Shown in pieces: positions 49,227-61,832 of a DNA stretch of 64,000 bases. The translations under genes and the position numbers were made by a program. The stretch is from Mactromeris polynyma (taxonomy: Eukaryota > Mollusca > Bivalvia > Venerida > Mactridae). The stretch lies in contig JASFXZ010000001.1 of the NCBI GenBank assembly GCA_032209605.1, positions 42,598,619-42,662,618 on the forward strand, given 5' to 3'. The notes beneath the pieces are model-generated. The model did no database searches. It saw nothing but the letters and a program-made list of their open reading frames with translations, and had not been told where the DNA came from. The number at the start of each line of letters is the position of its first letter. The first letter of the stretch is position 1.

Positions 49227-49352
49227 AACTGAAATTCTTACTAGATTGACCAATGCGATGTGTAAACAACTGAAATTCTTACTAGATTGACCAATGCGAT
49301 GTGTAAACAACTGAAATTCTTACTAGATTGACCAATGCGATGTGTAAACAAC
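49227..49352. repeat. 41-bp direct triplication
   Basis: Three consecutive 41-base copies beginning AACTGAAATTCTTACTAG and ending GCGATGTGTAAAC. I see no differences between them, so the event is recent. Confidence 0.9.
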
Positions 49353-49511
49353 TTAACATATTGGATAGTTTAAAAATCTCTCATACAATGTGACATCGGT
49401 CAGACATTTTTCGGCTAAGTTATATAGGAGTTAAATATGAAATTAATTTCTATAATTCACATTTAAAGCATAATTCTGTAATACAGTTATAGAGGCAATT
49501 CTGGTTTAAAG

Positions 49512-50016
49512 ATCCCGATAAGTCAGTTGATAGACCACTCAACTGCCTACCAGACCACTCAACTTCCTATCAGACCACTCAACTGCCTATCAGACCACTC
49601 AATTGCCTATCAGACCACTCAACTTCCTATCAGACCACTCAACTTCCTATCAGACCACTCAACTGCCTATCAGACCACTCAACTGCCTATCAGACCACTC
49701 AATTGCCTATCAGACCACTCAACTTCCTATCAGACCACTCAATTGCCTATCAGACCACTCAATTGCCTATCAGACCACTCAATTGGCTATCAGACCACTC
49801 AACTTCCTATCAGACCACTCAACTGCCTATCAGACCACTCAATTGCCTATCAGACCACTCAACTTCCTATCAGACCACTCAACTTCCTATCAGACCACTC
49901 AACTGCCTATCAGACCACTCAACTTCCTATCAGACCACTCAACTTCCTATCAGACCACTCAACTTCCTATCAGACCACTCAACTGCCTATCAAGAGGTCG
50001 CAAGTTCAAACACTGA
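49512..50016 (+). repeat. tRNA-like sequence interrupted by a 20-bp array
   Basis: The left flank (TAAGTCAGTTGATAGACCAC) resembles the A-box/D-arm region of a tRNA. The right flank (GAGGTCGCAAGTTCAAACAC) resembles the variable loop plus T-arm (B-box-like GTTCAAAC). If one array unit is kept, the two halves are spaced as in a tRNA-derived polymerase III promoter. Stems are imperfect, so this would be a SINE head, not a tRNA gene. Confidence 0.5.
49532..49991. repeat. 20-bp minisatellite, 23 units
   Basis: The unit is AGACCACTCAACTGCCTATC. Most changes fall at two positions (AACTGCC, AACTTCC, AATTGCC). Spacing is exactly 20 throughout. Three units make 60 bases, so all three plus-strand frames are open (up to 181 codons at 49527-50072); this is a consequence of periodicity, not evidence of a protein. 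Confidence 0.95.
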
Positions 50017-50025
50017 ACGACAATG

Positions 50026-51349
50026 TGATTAAAGATAATTCATTCAGATTCCTTTGCTTAGATTCAATCTAAGGCGTGAAGGGAAGTTAACACTTGCTAG
50101 CGGTAGAACAGCTTAGTGCTTCCCATGAACAATGGTTAGGTAAAACCTTTGAAAGTATCTGAAATGTTGAAATACGGTGTAATTTCTCTACACAACACAA
50201 CAAATCTGATCTTACGGTTGTAATGAAACACAGTGCCACCACTTAAGAACAACCCCCTTAGGGAGCAGCACATTGTGGCTGTTTCTAGAGAGTGTTGCCC
50301 GAAAGTGGTTAAATTGGTGGGAATTGTTTATTTCGGAAAAAAATATGATTTTGTTTAATAGCGGATGTTACTCAAGAAAGGGCCACTGTAGGTAATTTGC
50401 AATATGCATAGACAAATAATATTGTATGTACACTGATACAACATTGTTGAAATATTGAAAAGATGTGGATATTATTAAGTTTAAAGATATCGTAAACTTA
50501 CTTCTTTTGGTAATCGGATATATCATGCGTAGGATGCCAACTTCCTTGTTAATTAATAGAATATCACTTGGTCTACGCTTGTTCGACAACCTGTGAAACA
50601 CAAACATACTCAATAAATCTCAAATTATCTTTCATTTTAACAATACTTGTATTGAAACGAGAAATATATAATTGATATATGGTCGAGTGTTGACGTCAGT
50701 AATGAAATACTTCGCTAATGAGCAAGGCTTTTATTACTGTTAGAAGTATCATAAATAATGTTTAATAATTTTCAGTGAAATGGGAAACATATATAAGTCA
50801 GGTTAAAACACTGGTTGTTATTATTCGGCGGGTATTCTCGTTATCTAAGATCAAATGAGTTTGTAAAATAATTCAATGAGCATGAAACTTTTTTCAAGGA
50901 CATGATGCCCAGTAAATAAGACTTCAAAACATACTAAGGGATCGGAAACATTGTTTATCTGACGTATAAGATGTACGACTGCAATATGGAAACAAAAGTG
51001 AACAAATGCGAAGGAGCGTATGCCATATTCACAAATTAAAACTTCCCTAAACGGGTATAAACAAACAGAAAGGGATGAAGTATAAGCATGGAGGGGACCA
51101 AAAAAAACAAATTATCAGGACAATTTTGAAAAAATGAGCAATATAAATATTAAAATATATATACTTACAATTGATGACTTTATTTCAGATTATTTTATTT
51201 ACAGCACACACAATAAATAATAAGTACATATGGTATATATGCTCATATTCCATACTAACAACCAGTTCATACTAATTTTTTCATTGTACGGTATAGAGTG
51301 GGGTAACCCTCAACCCACTCATACATATTGACGAGGAAAATAAATTCTC
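50026..51349. other. Intergenic, nothing recognised
   Basis: AT-rich; an 81-codon minus-strand frame (50368-50613) has no recognisable features. Confidence 0.4.
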
Positions 51350-51450
51350 TCTCAAAAACAATTATCAGGATAAATAAAGCAAACAACAGAACATCATCAA
51401 CGAACTTAAAAAAACATGAATATTCAATTACACAGGACAGCACGACAAAG
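51350..51450 (+). repeat. Repeat R3, partial third copy
   Basis: GCAAACAACAGAACATCATC, AACGAACTTAAAAAAACATG, then ATTACACAGGACAGCACGAC match the middle of the R3 copies at 29740-29870 and 40120-40250. Confidence 0.5.
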
Positions 51451-53779
51451 CAATCACAGACTGACGAAATAGATTACAAAGCAGTAAATGAAAAGGAGTG
51501 ATTAGTAGCCTGGACGTTGTTTTATAGCGTGTGCACGCTCCAGCAGAGACAAATACCAATACCATGGCAAGATTTAAAAACTCAAAAACAATAACAAAAG
51601 AATTGATAAGGATAACTATAAATATTTATGAATACTATAATATACTGACAAGCACTCATTTCCGATAACCTAGGGATATGTGTGCGGAGTTCTTCTCTTT
51701 CTCACATTTCAAACATTCTTAGAACAACTAAACCAATTTCATAGTAACCTTCTATAATAGATTACCGAATAAGAGATAAAGTACGTTCCTAAATGACGTG
51801 GTAACACATTGGCTGGTGCATTATCAGTGCTTATAAGATTAGATACGGTTAGAGAGGTATCTGATTTACAATTATTTGTACATTTGTAAAAAGCAAGTAG
51901 GTTAATAACCTGTCTCTCTTCATTATTTTCTAGCCAGAACTCTCTCTTGTGAATTGTTATAGATGCATCCATAGAAAGTATGGCTTGAATATGCGGTTTC
52001 TTGAATCACGTTTTGAGGAATGGGTTCAAATAAAGTGTGGCTGCGAAGACATCATTTTTATATTATTATTCTGAGTGTACATATGACACAATATTGTTTT
52101 ATAAATTCGAAAGAGAAAAGTGGCTCATATTACATATATTATGATACTCGGCTATATGCGTTGTTAAATTACAAAAGCATTCTTTTTTAACGTGATATGT
52201 GTTTTGTATTCGTCGCATTCTCTTCAAAATCCTTGTTCTTTTCTCGAAAGTCTGCCTTTAAAACCGTGACAATAGATACGCTAGATATTAATCGTTGTTG
52301 GCACATTTCCGAAAACAGGAAGATCTGTGGCATCTAAACGCTTAACTATAAGCTTTGAATAATGGTGGTATAAGAAAGACGTTAACACGAAATGTCGTCT
52401 TTCCTTTTTAAAGTTTATCTTCATTTGTACAGACTTAGTTATGACTCTTGTTGCTGTAACACCAGACCCAAGCTATTAGCCTTGTCACGTTTCTAAACCG
52501 TTCATGGATCAATAAAAGGCTGTATTTTGATGATGGATTGGGGAAGAAATTATCTTTAGTTAATGAGTACATTGTCTTCCGTTATGAACTAATCAAATAT
52601 TTCATCCAAGCTCTTGACGCGTTTAGCATCACCTTATTTTTGTAATCATAGAAATTTCAGAAGTCGACTTGAAATTATCAATAGATATGTCTGCGCTGAA
52701 ATACGGATCGTCCGTAAGACGCATGGAAAATCATATTGAAATATGAATAATATAGATAAGGGATTGTTATTTGAAAAATCCAAGCCATAATGGCGATGGT
52801 ATATTGTATTACTTTCCTGTATATCACTTGTATGAGTGCTCAGTTAAATGAGGTGTGATATGTTTCATACTGTGAACGAATGCGTAAAATCGGAATTCAA
52901 TGGCTGTCTTTTGCGGTATTCAAGGCGTGAAATAAAACATATGCGAATGGAAAATACCAATAATGAAATGTTTCAGGACTTGAGACGAACTACATTTTCT
53001 GGAAGAAATTTATCTGAGATGTTCACAATAGTAGCAAATATAACGAACTCATTGTTTGGATATAGATCCAAGTTCGGACAAATGCTCTCTTATTTGGCGA
53101 TTGGTTTCTGGAAATAATTGGAATATGTGAGGTAAACGTCAATAGTTATTGACTTAAAGATTTCTTAGCGCCCGCTATACAGATGGAATCATTTTTCATC
53201 GAAGAATTGAAGTCCGAAGTCAACTTGACACATATAAACTATTAAAAATGTGTCTTGCCCGTTTGTTAGTAAAATATATGAACCGGCTTCATACAATGTG
53301 GTTGCAAGGTTATACTGATTCAAACAATATTGCTCTATCATGTTTCGCAAGGACAAAACGTGTAAAAACAGCTTGTTAAAAAACTGGAAGTTCGTTTTAT
53401 TTAAGGATATCATAAACTACTGTTTTGAAAAGGGCAGAGGAATACATTTAAGAGTATACTATAATAATGCATATCTATTGATGGTATAACTATATGATAC
53501 ATAGATTGTTTAGGTAAAAACGAACAAACATGAGCATACTATAACTTTAAAATCTACATTAATACACAAAACGTCCGTTAAACGTGAGCGTTGAATGTAT
53601 TGAAACATATTTTAACACGTTATTATCAAAATCTTTACTCGGTGCATAGTTTTAAACTAGATGTAACGGATGTTCAACATGTCCATACTAACAGTACTAT
53701 GTATGGCATTGTGCCTCAAAGATATGGTAACAAAATCGAATGTGTTTTGAAACCTGATAAAACAAACTCTCCCTAACTG
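51451..53779. other. Intergenic, no gene recognised
   Basis: AT-rich. An 89-codon plus-strand frame (52848-53117) and an open stretch after a TTTCTTAG acceptor-like site (53170-53379) read like ordinary protein but match no family I know; their lengths are expected by chance. Confidence 0.35.
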
Positions 53780-53900
53780 AGAACATGTACACGAACACAA
53801 TTACAAATGGAAAAATCATTGTATAACAGAACCCTCTGAACAAGAATATGTATACAATAACATTTACAATGGATGGAAAACAACACGAATGATTATAGGA
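53780..53900 (+). repeat. Possible R2 fragment
   Basis: GAACATGTACACGAACACAA, TTACAAATGGAAAAATC and ATGGATGGAAAACAACACGA have the R2 middle's word order, with an internal near-repetition. Weak. Confidence 0.3.
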
Positions 53901-54309
53901 GTGTTGTGACAATCTGATAGAGTGACTGATAAAAATTCGCTTTGAATTGCTGCGTTTGGTGACAGAGTGTGAAACGATAAAATTGAGAGGGCCGATTCAA
54001 GAGTGTTATCTACTAAAATTACAATTTTTTATATAGATTATTGTCATCATTGAATGTACTTAGAACAAATGTTGACAGTTGTTGGATGTCTTTGACGTCA
54101 GTTATGTCAGTGTAGTGTGTCTAACAGATGTTCACAAGTGAAGGAAAGTCAATGACACAGATAACAATGGTATGGGGGTTCAATTTTATCTAGGTTTAGC
54201 ATATTCTTACAAATTCAACTTCTATTGAAAGTGTCTTATCATTCAAAGTATTAAAGACATAGACTTAAATCTCAATGTGGTACTTCTATTTTCACCCACC
54301 ATTTAATTG

Positions 54310-54412
54310 TGTATCATAGAACTGTCCCTTTCGTATTCTTTCGCTTTACAAATATTTGTGTTTACAGTTTGCTATTGTTCTTTGAGTGGATTTATGTGGC
54401 ATTTCCTTTGTA
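54310..54412 (-). repeat. Possible R2 copy, reverse orientation
   Basis: ATTTGTGTTTACAGTTTGC, TGTTCTTTGAGTGG and TTTATGTGGCATTTCCTTTG (reversed shared 5' module). Confidence 0.4.
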
Positions 54413-54795
54413 TTTCATATTCATCAAATAACTGAGTTCCAATTGCTAACACTTGTATCGTTTGTTGCAATAATTCTTCTACACTGGTACAGAATAATGC
54501 TCATTCAGGGAATGCAACATTCACAAGACAATGCTACTCAACCGAGATCTTAGTGAAACGTCAGCACACGACGTATTATGAGTTGTTGAGATGTTAAGTG
54601 CAAACATCAATACGAATGTGTAAATCAGAAATTGTCTGGCTGAATATCAACAATTTTAAGGTTAAGATTTGTTGTGCAACAGGAAAGAATGCCGAGATAT
54701 AACGGTTAATGGTCACTCCACATCCAAAATGTATTTCGGTAAATTCACCGAAATTCAGTGGATTTCGGTAAGGTAATGTGCCCTTTATCGAAAGA

Positions 54796-54935
54796 TTAAC
54801 CAATCCGCGTCAAGGTTACAAACGTTGTTCGGTTGAAGGGAAATATTGCCTACGCGGTAAACGTTAGATTTGATTGGTTAACACAACACTGATATGCAAA
54901 TAGCAAAACCATGTTAGTACGGCAGCGCCGAAAAA
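54796..54935. repeat. Repeat R4, copy 2 (octamer plus paired CCAAT)
   Basis: TTAACCAATC at 54796-54805 is mirrored exactly by GATTGGTTAA at 54872-54881. The octamer ATGCAAAT and GCAAAACCATGTTAGTACGG follow. The last 50 or so bases are almost identical to 24470-24517. In both places R4 lies upstream of an R1 copy in the same orientation, so R4 may be part of a longer R1-linked unit or a favoured insertion context. Confidence 0.6.
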
Positions 54936-55150
54936 CAACCTTGGGAAAAAAGGAATGGAATGGGGGATACATTACAGGACAAGCTAATTGACGCAAGTTA
55001 ACCACGGACAGAAAGTCGGGAGAACACGAATATGATAGCAGGCCAAGTAATTGAACAAGTGGAAATGGGAACTTAATATTTGTCAAATAACATAATAATT
55101 ATATAGCGATTTCCTGTCTTGGAACTGTCAATAAAAATACTGGGGGTTAA
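54936..55150 (+). repeat. Dispersed repeat R1, 3' half
   Basis: GGAATGGGGGATACATTACA, GGACAAGCTAATTGACGC, GGACAGAAAGTCGGGAG, ATAATTATATAGCG and the 3' module GTCTTGGAACTGTCAATAAA. More diverged than other copies. It directly abuts R4. Confidence 0.6.
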
Positions 55151-58100
55151 ATTGATTTAAAAGCAAGCTAACCCCACACTTAACCGCTATATGTCTTGTT
55201 TTTCAATGTTGCATTTTAGAGAAAATGAATGTGAATTCGTCTACACATTAATGGAAGTATGATTTCGTAATTGTGCGTTTTGCATAAAATGTCAAGTAAA
55301 ATATTCGATGATTTGTCGCAATTAAACTTGTTGAACTCCTCGCTTTTGCATTTAGTGCCCATACTCTCGATCACACATCATTCGAGAATTGAGTGTTAAT
55401 TTAAATAAAAAACTTTGCTAATTTCTATTACAACAAGGTAACGTTGATGTAATTCTTGGGTGTTATGCTTGTGCCAGCTTGATACTTCTCCGGAAGTCCT
55501 CAGGGAATTGTGGGTGAATTAACGCAAACCATTGTTGACACATTTCCCGGAAGCAGGATACAACTTGTCATCTTGAGTACTGACGTGTTATTAAGTTTAC
55601 ATTTCAGCAAGAAATAACGAAGTACGTGCTGTCTCCATAACTAGCGTGTTAATCTTAATTCGGGTACATGACAAATTTGTCTTGTCATTGAATCAAATTA
55701 CTTTAAAAGGCAGACACATTTATTTTTAAATACTCTTATACGCAAGTGTTAAGTTATTGTAGCTATGAAAAGATTGTGTTTCCTTATCGAAACCTAATGC
55801 AAAATTTCTTAACGATCATCTGCAACAGGATTTTGATAATGAACACTGTAACATTTACCTAGAGTAAGTTTGATTGCGATTGTATGTCATATATGGGCAC
55901 CAAACATCAATGCCTAAAAGTGGCATGGCATTATTTCTTCACGTTTTATGGCTACAAGGTAGATTCAAACCAACAAAATTTCATTTCGCAAAACTGCTTT
56001 CTGTTTGCTTTATAACGACGTGTATCGGAACCAACAGTAACCGATTTAGACATCAATTCGAAAGGAGGATTGTTCTGTGTCCTTAAAACATCACTTTGGT
56101 TACGAACAGAAAGTGGCATAAGACCACTCAGAGAACGTCACATGCAATATCGTATGTCTAGAGTTCTTCGTTTACAACAAAGAGTCTCATGGAAGACAAC
56201 TGAAGTTAATTTTAATAAGACAATCATGTTTCATTTCTTGCAGAAAGTGTCACACCCAGATAAACAGACATATTTTCGTCGGCAAAACGTCATTCCTTAT
56301 CACATATGTAAAAAATGTTGTTTACATACATCAATTACATAAAAACGTTTTGCCGCTTTAAGTGCAGGTGATATAGATATATTAGTAAATCACAGTATAC
56401 ACAAGCTTCCTTTTACCAACATAGTCTATGACATAGTCTGTGCCTTACAGATAAAATGATGATGCGAGTGTCTCTTATGTTCCGATGTTCATCAAACAGT
56501 ATCGAAACAGTGGTAGCGTGTATAAATACAGTATGTGAACGTTATGCAAAAATAGCCGGCGTTTCTCGAAATTATTTTCCTAAGAAAAAGTCCCACATAT
56601 TATATTTAGGAAGAAAGAACTCTGAATTCCAAAAGAATTTGTAATCAATACTTGGTTATGTATCGTTCAGTCTATTCTATTAAGCAAATAAGGAACATGT
56701 TAAATAGTACGACTATCCATTAGCTTTTGCTTTCAGGCGACACAATTTTAACACAATTGTCATCTTGGGAACAACGAACTATTCAAACATACCACGGATC
56801 CACAATACTGAAGGAAGGAATTGTTATATCTATCTTACAACAGTTTTTGATTGCATGTTTCACCCGCTCATACCGGTTTTGTTCGAACCTTGACCATCTA
56901 TGTTAATAGGCCCTTGTTGTAATTGTGGCCTTCCTTACACTACTTTGTCTTATCATATTTGGTTATATATACATTTACTGCTCTAATGCATCTGTCAGAC
57001 GTAAAATATACATCGTGGCTTGTGACCAGAAATGCTTCTTAGTTTGTTGACAACCGTAGACTCAATAAATTTTACTTTTGCGTGCAGTTACATAAGGGAA
57101 AGCGATAAAAGTTATTTCCAGGTACAAAATAAGTATATGGGAGTACATTCACGGTAGGTCTGGCGAGGTGACAATTCACGGCCGGGAAGCAGGTTGCGAA
57201 CTGTGTGTTAGTTGATTCGGATGTTTTGCTTTTCATATGCAGTTTCTGATGTCGAAACAATTGGTGAGGGAGGCTGATATACGATCTGAAACAAGCGTTG
57301 TAACACGTGGACGTCCGGGCTTTGAAATATCATCGCTGCTTCCAATTACCCAGTAGCGTACAGTAAGATTCACTCACATTGTCTAACGCGACATGGACAT
57401 TTTTGGTACAATATCCTGCTAATCTTCTAACATTCCAATAGCTTGAAGTCTTCGATTTTCTGTTGACCCGAACATATTGTGACATTAACGCGTAAGGACT
57501 TAGTATGTGGTTTCTAAATGTAGCTTAACCCGACAATAATCCTCTTGTTTACGTCACTTATCGTGTAAGGCAGTGCACTTAGAGCGCTCTTTCTGCACTT
57601 GTAACGTATAGAAATGGCATTGCTCTAGAATTGGTTGGTGCAACAAATTGTCGTGGAATAGGTTTAAAAGTTCGCATGCCTCAAAATATAGAAAGGATTA
57701 AAATTGCAATATGAGAAGCAGGTGCATTATGTATAGTGTTTGAGTTTGTGCATATACATAATTATGATGTACGGACACACAACATTGCCCACATGCGTAT
57801 ACATAGTAACGAGTAACAATTAATTTATATGGAAATAATCGTGTTTTTATGGTTTATATTATGAATTTGTATATTCACACGCCTTGTCCTCTTAAAATAT
57901 TTGATTACTTTTCTCAAATTCAATCTAATTTATAATGCGCATTTCACCCTAATACTCAAAGTTCAAATGCTAGAATCGTTTGCTGTTGTTGTTTTTCATA
58001 CATTGCCCCCTTCTCGCATTCCGGAGTAGATAATTAGTATGCAATATAAACAAATATGAATTTACATATATTTAACGTATAAAAAACCGATTTCGATAAG

Positions 58101-58335
58101 GCTTTCATTATCGATTTATCCATTATATTGGGTATAGGGAGGGAAGACTGTTTAAATCATATTTTCAATTATGAACGAATGAGTAGGTTGTATGATCGAT
58201 ATTTAGGTAAACACGATAATGAAAGAAATAACGAGTTTAAATTTATACATTTATTTTGTATATACCTTTCAATACATCACAAACCAATGTTTACTTATCA
58301 CGGTACTCCACCCTGTTTTATATTTTTTCCTAATC
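55151..58335. other. Long intergenic stretch, no gene recognised
   Basis: AT-rich, with frames of 60-90 codons on the plus strand (for example 56070-56342 and 56456-56644) that have basic composition but no recognisable domain. No tandem repeats seen. Confidence 0.35.
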
Positions 58336-58560
58336 CCCAAGTGATCACAAAACTAATTAATTCTCCTTCGTTCTCCTTTATGGTCGGCCATGCCATTCCT
58401 TGTGCCCCTGTTCCCTTGCGTATTTACTCTCGCATCTACTAAAATGACTGATGTTTTATGGACTGTTGTTTTCCCGGTGGTCTGTATGGAGAGGCATTGT
58501 CTTACTATGTGACGTACCTGTAGTAACTTATTCTCTCTTTCAAAGACATGATCAACAAAT
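58336..58560 (-). repeat. Dispersed repeat R1, 5' half, reverse orientation
   Basis: TTCTCCTTTATGGTCGGCCA, TGCCATTCCTTGTGCCCCTG, TTCCCTTGCGTATTTACTC, GTTTTATGGACTGTTGTTTT, GTATGGAGAGGCATTG and the reversed 5' end AACTTATTCTCTCTTTC. It is well preserved, and the 3' half is absent. Confidence 0.75.
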
Positions 58561-59528
58561 AAGTATAAGTCGGTACTGAAACAAAATTATAATGAGGGAA
58601 TATTTTAATATTATTTGTCATGACAATAAATGTTTGTTAACGATCATATTTCAGAACTATAAAAGTCTAATGATTTCCATTCATATTCACTCCCATAAAG
58701 CATCAACATTACATGATGATTGACATTGTATGAATATTTTATGAACGTGTTAAAATTTATCACCATACGTATAATATTTAATGGAAAAACATATGGGCGG
58801 CAGGTGCGCTATTTACTCTTAATCGAATCAGACACAAATATTGTTTTCATGCTGAAATAAATGTCAATATGTTCATGTTATATCTGAACAAAACATAAGC
58901 GTACAGTCATTGTAATTAGTTAAAAATATTAAAGCTCAGGTGACATATAAACGACTATAAATGAAAACGACAATTAAGTACCAGAGAGTCATCTGTTACC
59001 CTGTGTCATAGTAATGTCAAACAAATACACATCATGGTTCAGTCAAGATAAACTGTTTCTTGACGAAAATTATGAATGTATAATTATATTTCATCCTAAC
59101 ATCATATGTCGATAAAAACTGCACTCATATATTTCGACTCGGATCGTTATACACATAAAACATAATACACATGCACTATGTTGGTCTCAGATTTGATGTA
59201 ATTCTGCGTTTACTTGAGATAGATATCGTGCAGAATACAGAATACTTCTCCATTGTTAACGCAAATTTAAGAAGACAAGAGAATCAAGAAGCATATAAAA
59301 CATTCTGACAACAAATAATAAAACAACACGACCAACTTTGGTAACCCGTAGTATATCTTTATCTTGCATTCACCCACTAAGGAATTTAGTTCTACGTTGT
59401 ATGTTTACTCAATGGTGAAATGTAGAACAATAACAGATTTGTTTCCATACATTGTTGCGGTTATGATTTATCGCATAGCTCGGCTTCCGCGCAATAAACA
59501 TTTCAACTAGCCATTAATACTATAATGA
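58561..59528. other. Intergenic, nothing recognised
   Basis: AT-rich; no features seen. Confidence 0.4.
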
Positions 59529-59862
59529 ATGCTTACACATTGGTACAGTGATTCCCCAATAACACATGACAGGACAAGGTCAGATGCTTACACATTGGTA
59601 CAGTGATTCCCCAATAAGACATGATAGGACAAGGTCAGATGCTTACACATTGGTACAGTGATTCCCCAATAAGACATGATAGGACAAGGTCAGATGCTTA
59701 CACATTGGTACAGTGATTCCCCAATAACACATGACAGGACAAGGTCAGATTCTTACACATTGGTAAAGTGATTCCCCAATAACACATGATAGGACAAGGT
59801 CAGATGCTTACACATTGGTACAGTGATTCCCCAATAAAACATGACAGGACAAGGTCAGATGC
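59529..59862. repeat. 55-bp tandem array, 6 units
   Basis: Each unit reads GCTTACACATTGGTACAG, TGATTCCCCAATAA, (C/G/A)ACATGA(C/T)AGGACA, AGGTCAGAT. Unit starts are 55 bases apart (59531, 59586, 59641, 59696, 59751, 59806). Differences are few, so the array is young. Edges are sharp: ATGAAT precedes it and GCAACATG follows. Confidence 0.95.
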
Positions 59863-60477
59863 AACATGAATAGCCCTGCGTTTAGTTACAGCTTACAAGT
59901 GCTCACGTTACGAAACTGTTTGTTTTGTGTCACTGGACAATCGTATCGCATTCACTGCACACATTTCAAATGTTAGCCGCGAACACTTTTGCTGAACGCA
60001 AGGCAGGTAAACAACTGTTTTAATACAATGTATTTATGAAAACACGACTTTCAGTACGTGCCTCATACCTGCCTATGTCGTACTTAAGAAAGCCAGATCT
60101 GTGAGAACATCAACATCCTGGTTTGGCTCCCTCGTTTATCTCAACACCAGTCCCACGCTGTTTCTTTGCTATAATTTCTTTGACTGGAAACAGAAATGTC
60201 TCTTCAATCCAAATGACGATCAACCGATTAAACGAGTTTTTTCCGGAGAAAAATCGGAGACAATGAATATTTATGAACCAAAGTTCACGTCGGGACAGTG
60301 GCAATAATTATGAGAAATATTAGGTCGATCAAATGATTCTGTTTTTCGAATCTTCAGCGACACAATCCCAATAATAAGTTGGTGTTTTAGAATTGGTATT
60401 TTCTACCTTCGACACATCAAACTGATTCTCCGTTAGGACAATCGTATACAATAAACTGTGAACTTATGCTTATCTAG
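59863..60477. other. Intergenic, nothing recognised
   Basis: An open plus-strand stretch of about 98 codons ends at 60307; much of the opposite strand is also open. Neither translation shows a known domain. Confidence 0.35.
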
Positions 60478-60690
60478 TGTCCCATTGCCTTTCTGATTGT
60501 TGTCCCCCTAAATTCTCCATTGTTATTTTGATAGTCGGCCTGACCATTCCTTACTCCCCCGTCCCAATACATGTTTACCCTTGTACCTACCAAGTCCCTA
60601 ATGTTACGTAGTCTGTTGTTTCCCTGCGGTTTGTATGGGGATACATTATCTTGTGTTTGCGGCATTCCCTCACTTAATCTCTCTTTACAT
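60478..60690 (-). repeat. Dispersed repeat R1, reverse orientation
   Basis: CCCCCTAAATTCTCCATTG, TTGATAGTCGGCCTGACCAT, TTACCCTTGTACCTACC, GTTGTTTCCCTGCGGTTTG, GGGGATACATTATCTTGTG and TTTGCGGCATTCCCTCAC. Decayed at the 5' module. Confidence 0.65.
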
Positions 60691-61384
60691 GTTTACTTGA
60701 CATTGTATATTTGTTCCTGGCTCCTTTGCTTTGGACTGGTTTTGTCCTTTCATTATGGCATTTCATTTATTTCCATAGAAAATACAAGTACACCGACATA
60801 TAAACATACGTGTTGTGCGTAACTTTGTATTATCGGCGTATTGTAATGGTTGTTGTGATGGGCGGTCAGACTAGATAATGTAACAGGATTTCATAGCCGC
60901 AATGTCCTGATTTATTTGATATACAGATATAAAATGCAGTAGGAACCAATAGGCAGACTTCTCATCTTGAACAATTAGTCGGATTCTTTTCTTGTAAATT
61001 GCATGCATTTCGATTCATATGTACAGAAAATTATACGCAGAGGCAGTGCATAATTGGTACTGGTGTTCGTATTTCTCCCTATAAGCATTATGCTAGGGTT
61101 TTACGGACTATTCCTGTCTTGATTACAAGTGTGCGGTCTTGATAACTTGAGGTCAGACCTTTTATGAAACCAGGGAATGTGGTTGTTATCAGTATTAACG
61201 AGTACTTCTGTAAGTAAATGTTAGTTTGTTGGCATGAATTCTATAACGAAGATACGGGAATCAAATTTCTAATCACAACTTCATGGAAATTATATTTAGC
61301 AGGTCATGAAACTGATGCAGTAATACAAGAAAGGTCTCGTCAAAAACGCCTCCTATGTAGATCCCTAGTGTATGGTCAGACTTT
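60691..61384. other. Intergenic, nothing recognised
   Basis: AT-rich; no gene-like frame. Confidence 0.4.
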
Positions 61385-61505
61385 TAGAAAAAAAGGAGGA
61401 ATATTTTTTATAGGGAACAACACAGCACTGCACGGCCATTTCACAAAAACACTGCGTACACAACGGCCCCATTGCCTTGGAAATGTTAGTAAAACTGGGA
61501 GCTTT
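61385..61505 (+). repeat. Possible R1-type 3' end
   Basis: Ends CCCCATTGCCTTGGAAATGT followed by TAGTAAAACTGGGAG, resembling the shared 3' module and the sequence after it. The upstream part is not a clear match. A 99-codon frame (61218-61517) runs through it and is not considered a gene. Confidence 0.35.
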
Positions 61506-61832
61506 AATCAGTTCTGACGATGTGCGAAACAAACTTTAAATAGGTATTTTTACAACAATCATCATTTTCTTAAAATTCGAATATCACATATTAATGCTGA
61601 CACAAACTGTACACAATAATGCAAAATCGTCGAAAACATGTCCAACTAGATCAATGTCGACTGTGACCGAATAAGCTTCAGATTACCACGAATGCACGGA
61701 CGCACCAGTATAAAGCCAACAGTTGTTAATAATAATGATTTGCTAAACAATAATACCATAACAAATGTGTTTTGTGAGGCAACATGTGTTTGTAAGCATT
61801 AGTGTTTAGATTTTTCTTTGTCATTTAGCATG

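Noticed and set aside
49532..49991. CRISPR array
   Set aside because: The 20-bp units are contiguous with no spacers, and the window is eukaryotic in character.
49527..50072. 181-codon plus-strand frame
   Set aside because: All three plus frames are open across the 20-bp array, as expected from a 60-base joint period.
53170..53379. Second possible exon after a TTTCTTAG site (plus strand, 69 codons)
   Set aside because: The acceptor is weak, the length is well within chance, and no domain is recognised.
50368..53430. Duplication between 50.4 kb and 53.2 kb (shared GATATCATAAACTA-like words)
   Set aside because: Only isolated short words match, without consistent order or spacing.
59529..59862. 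CRISPR-like direct repeats
   Set aside because: The whole 55-base unit repeats, with no unique spacers between copies.
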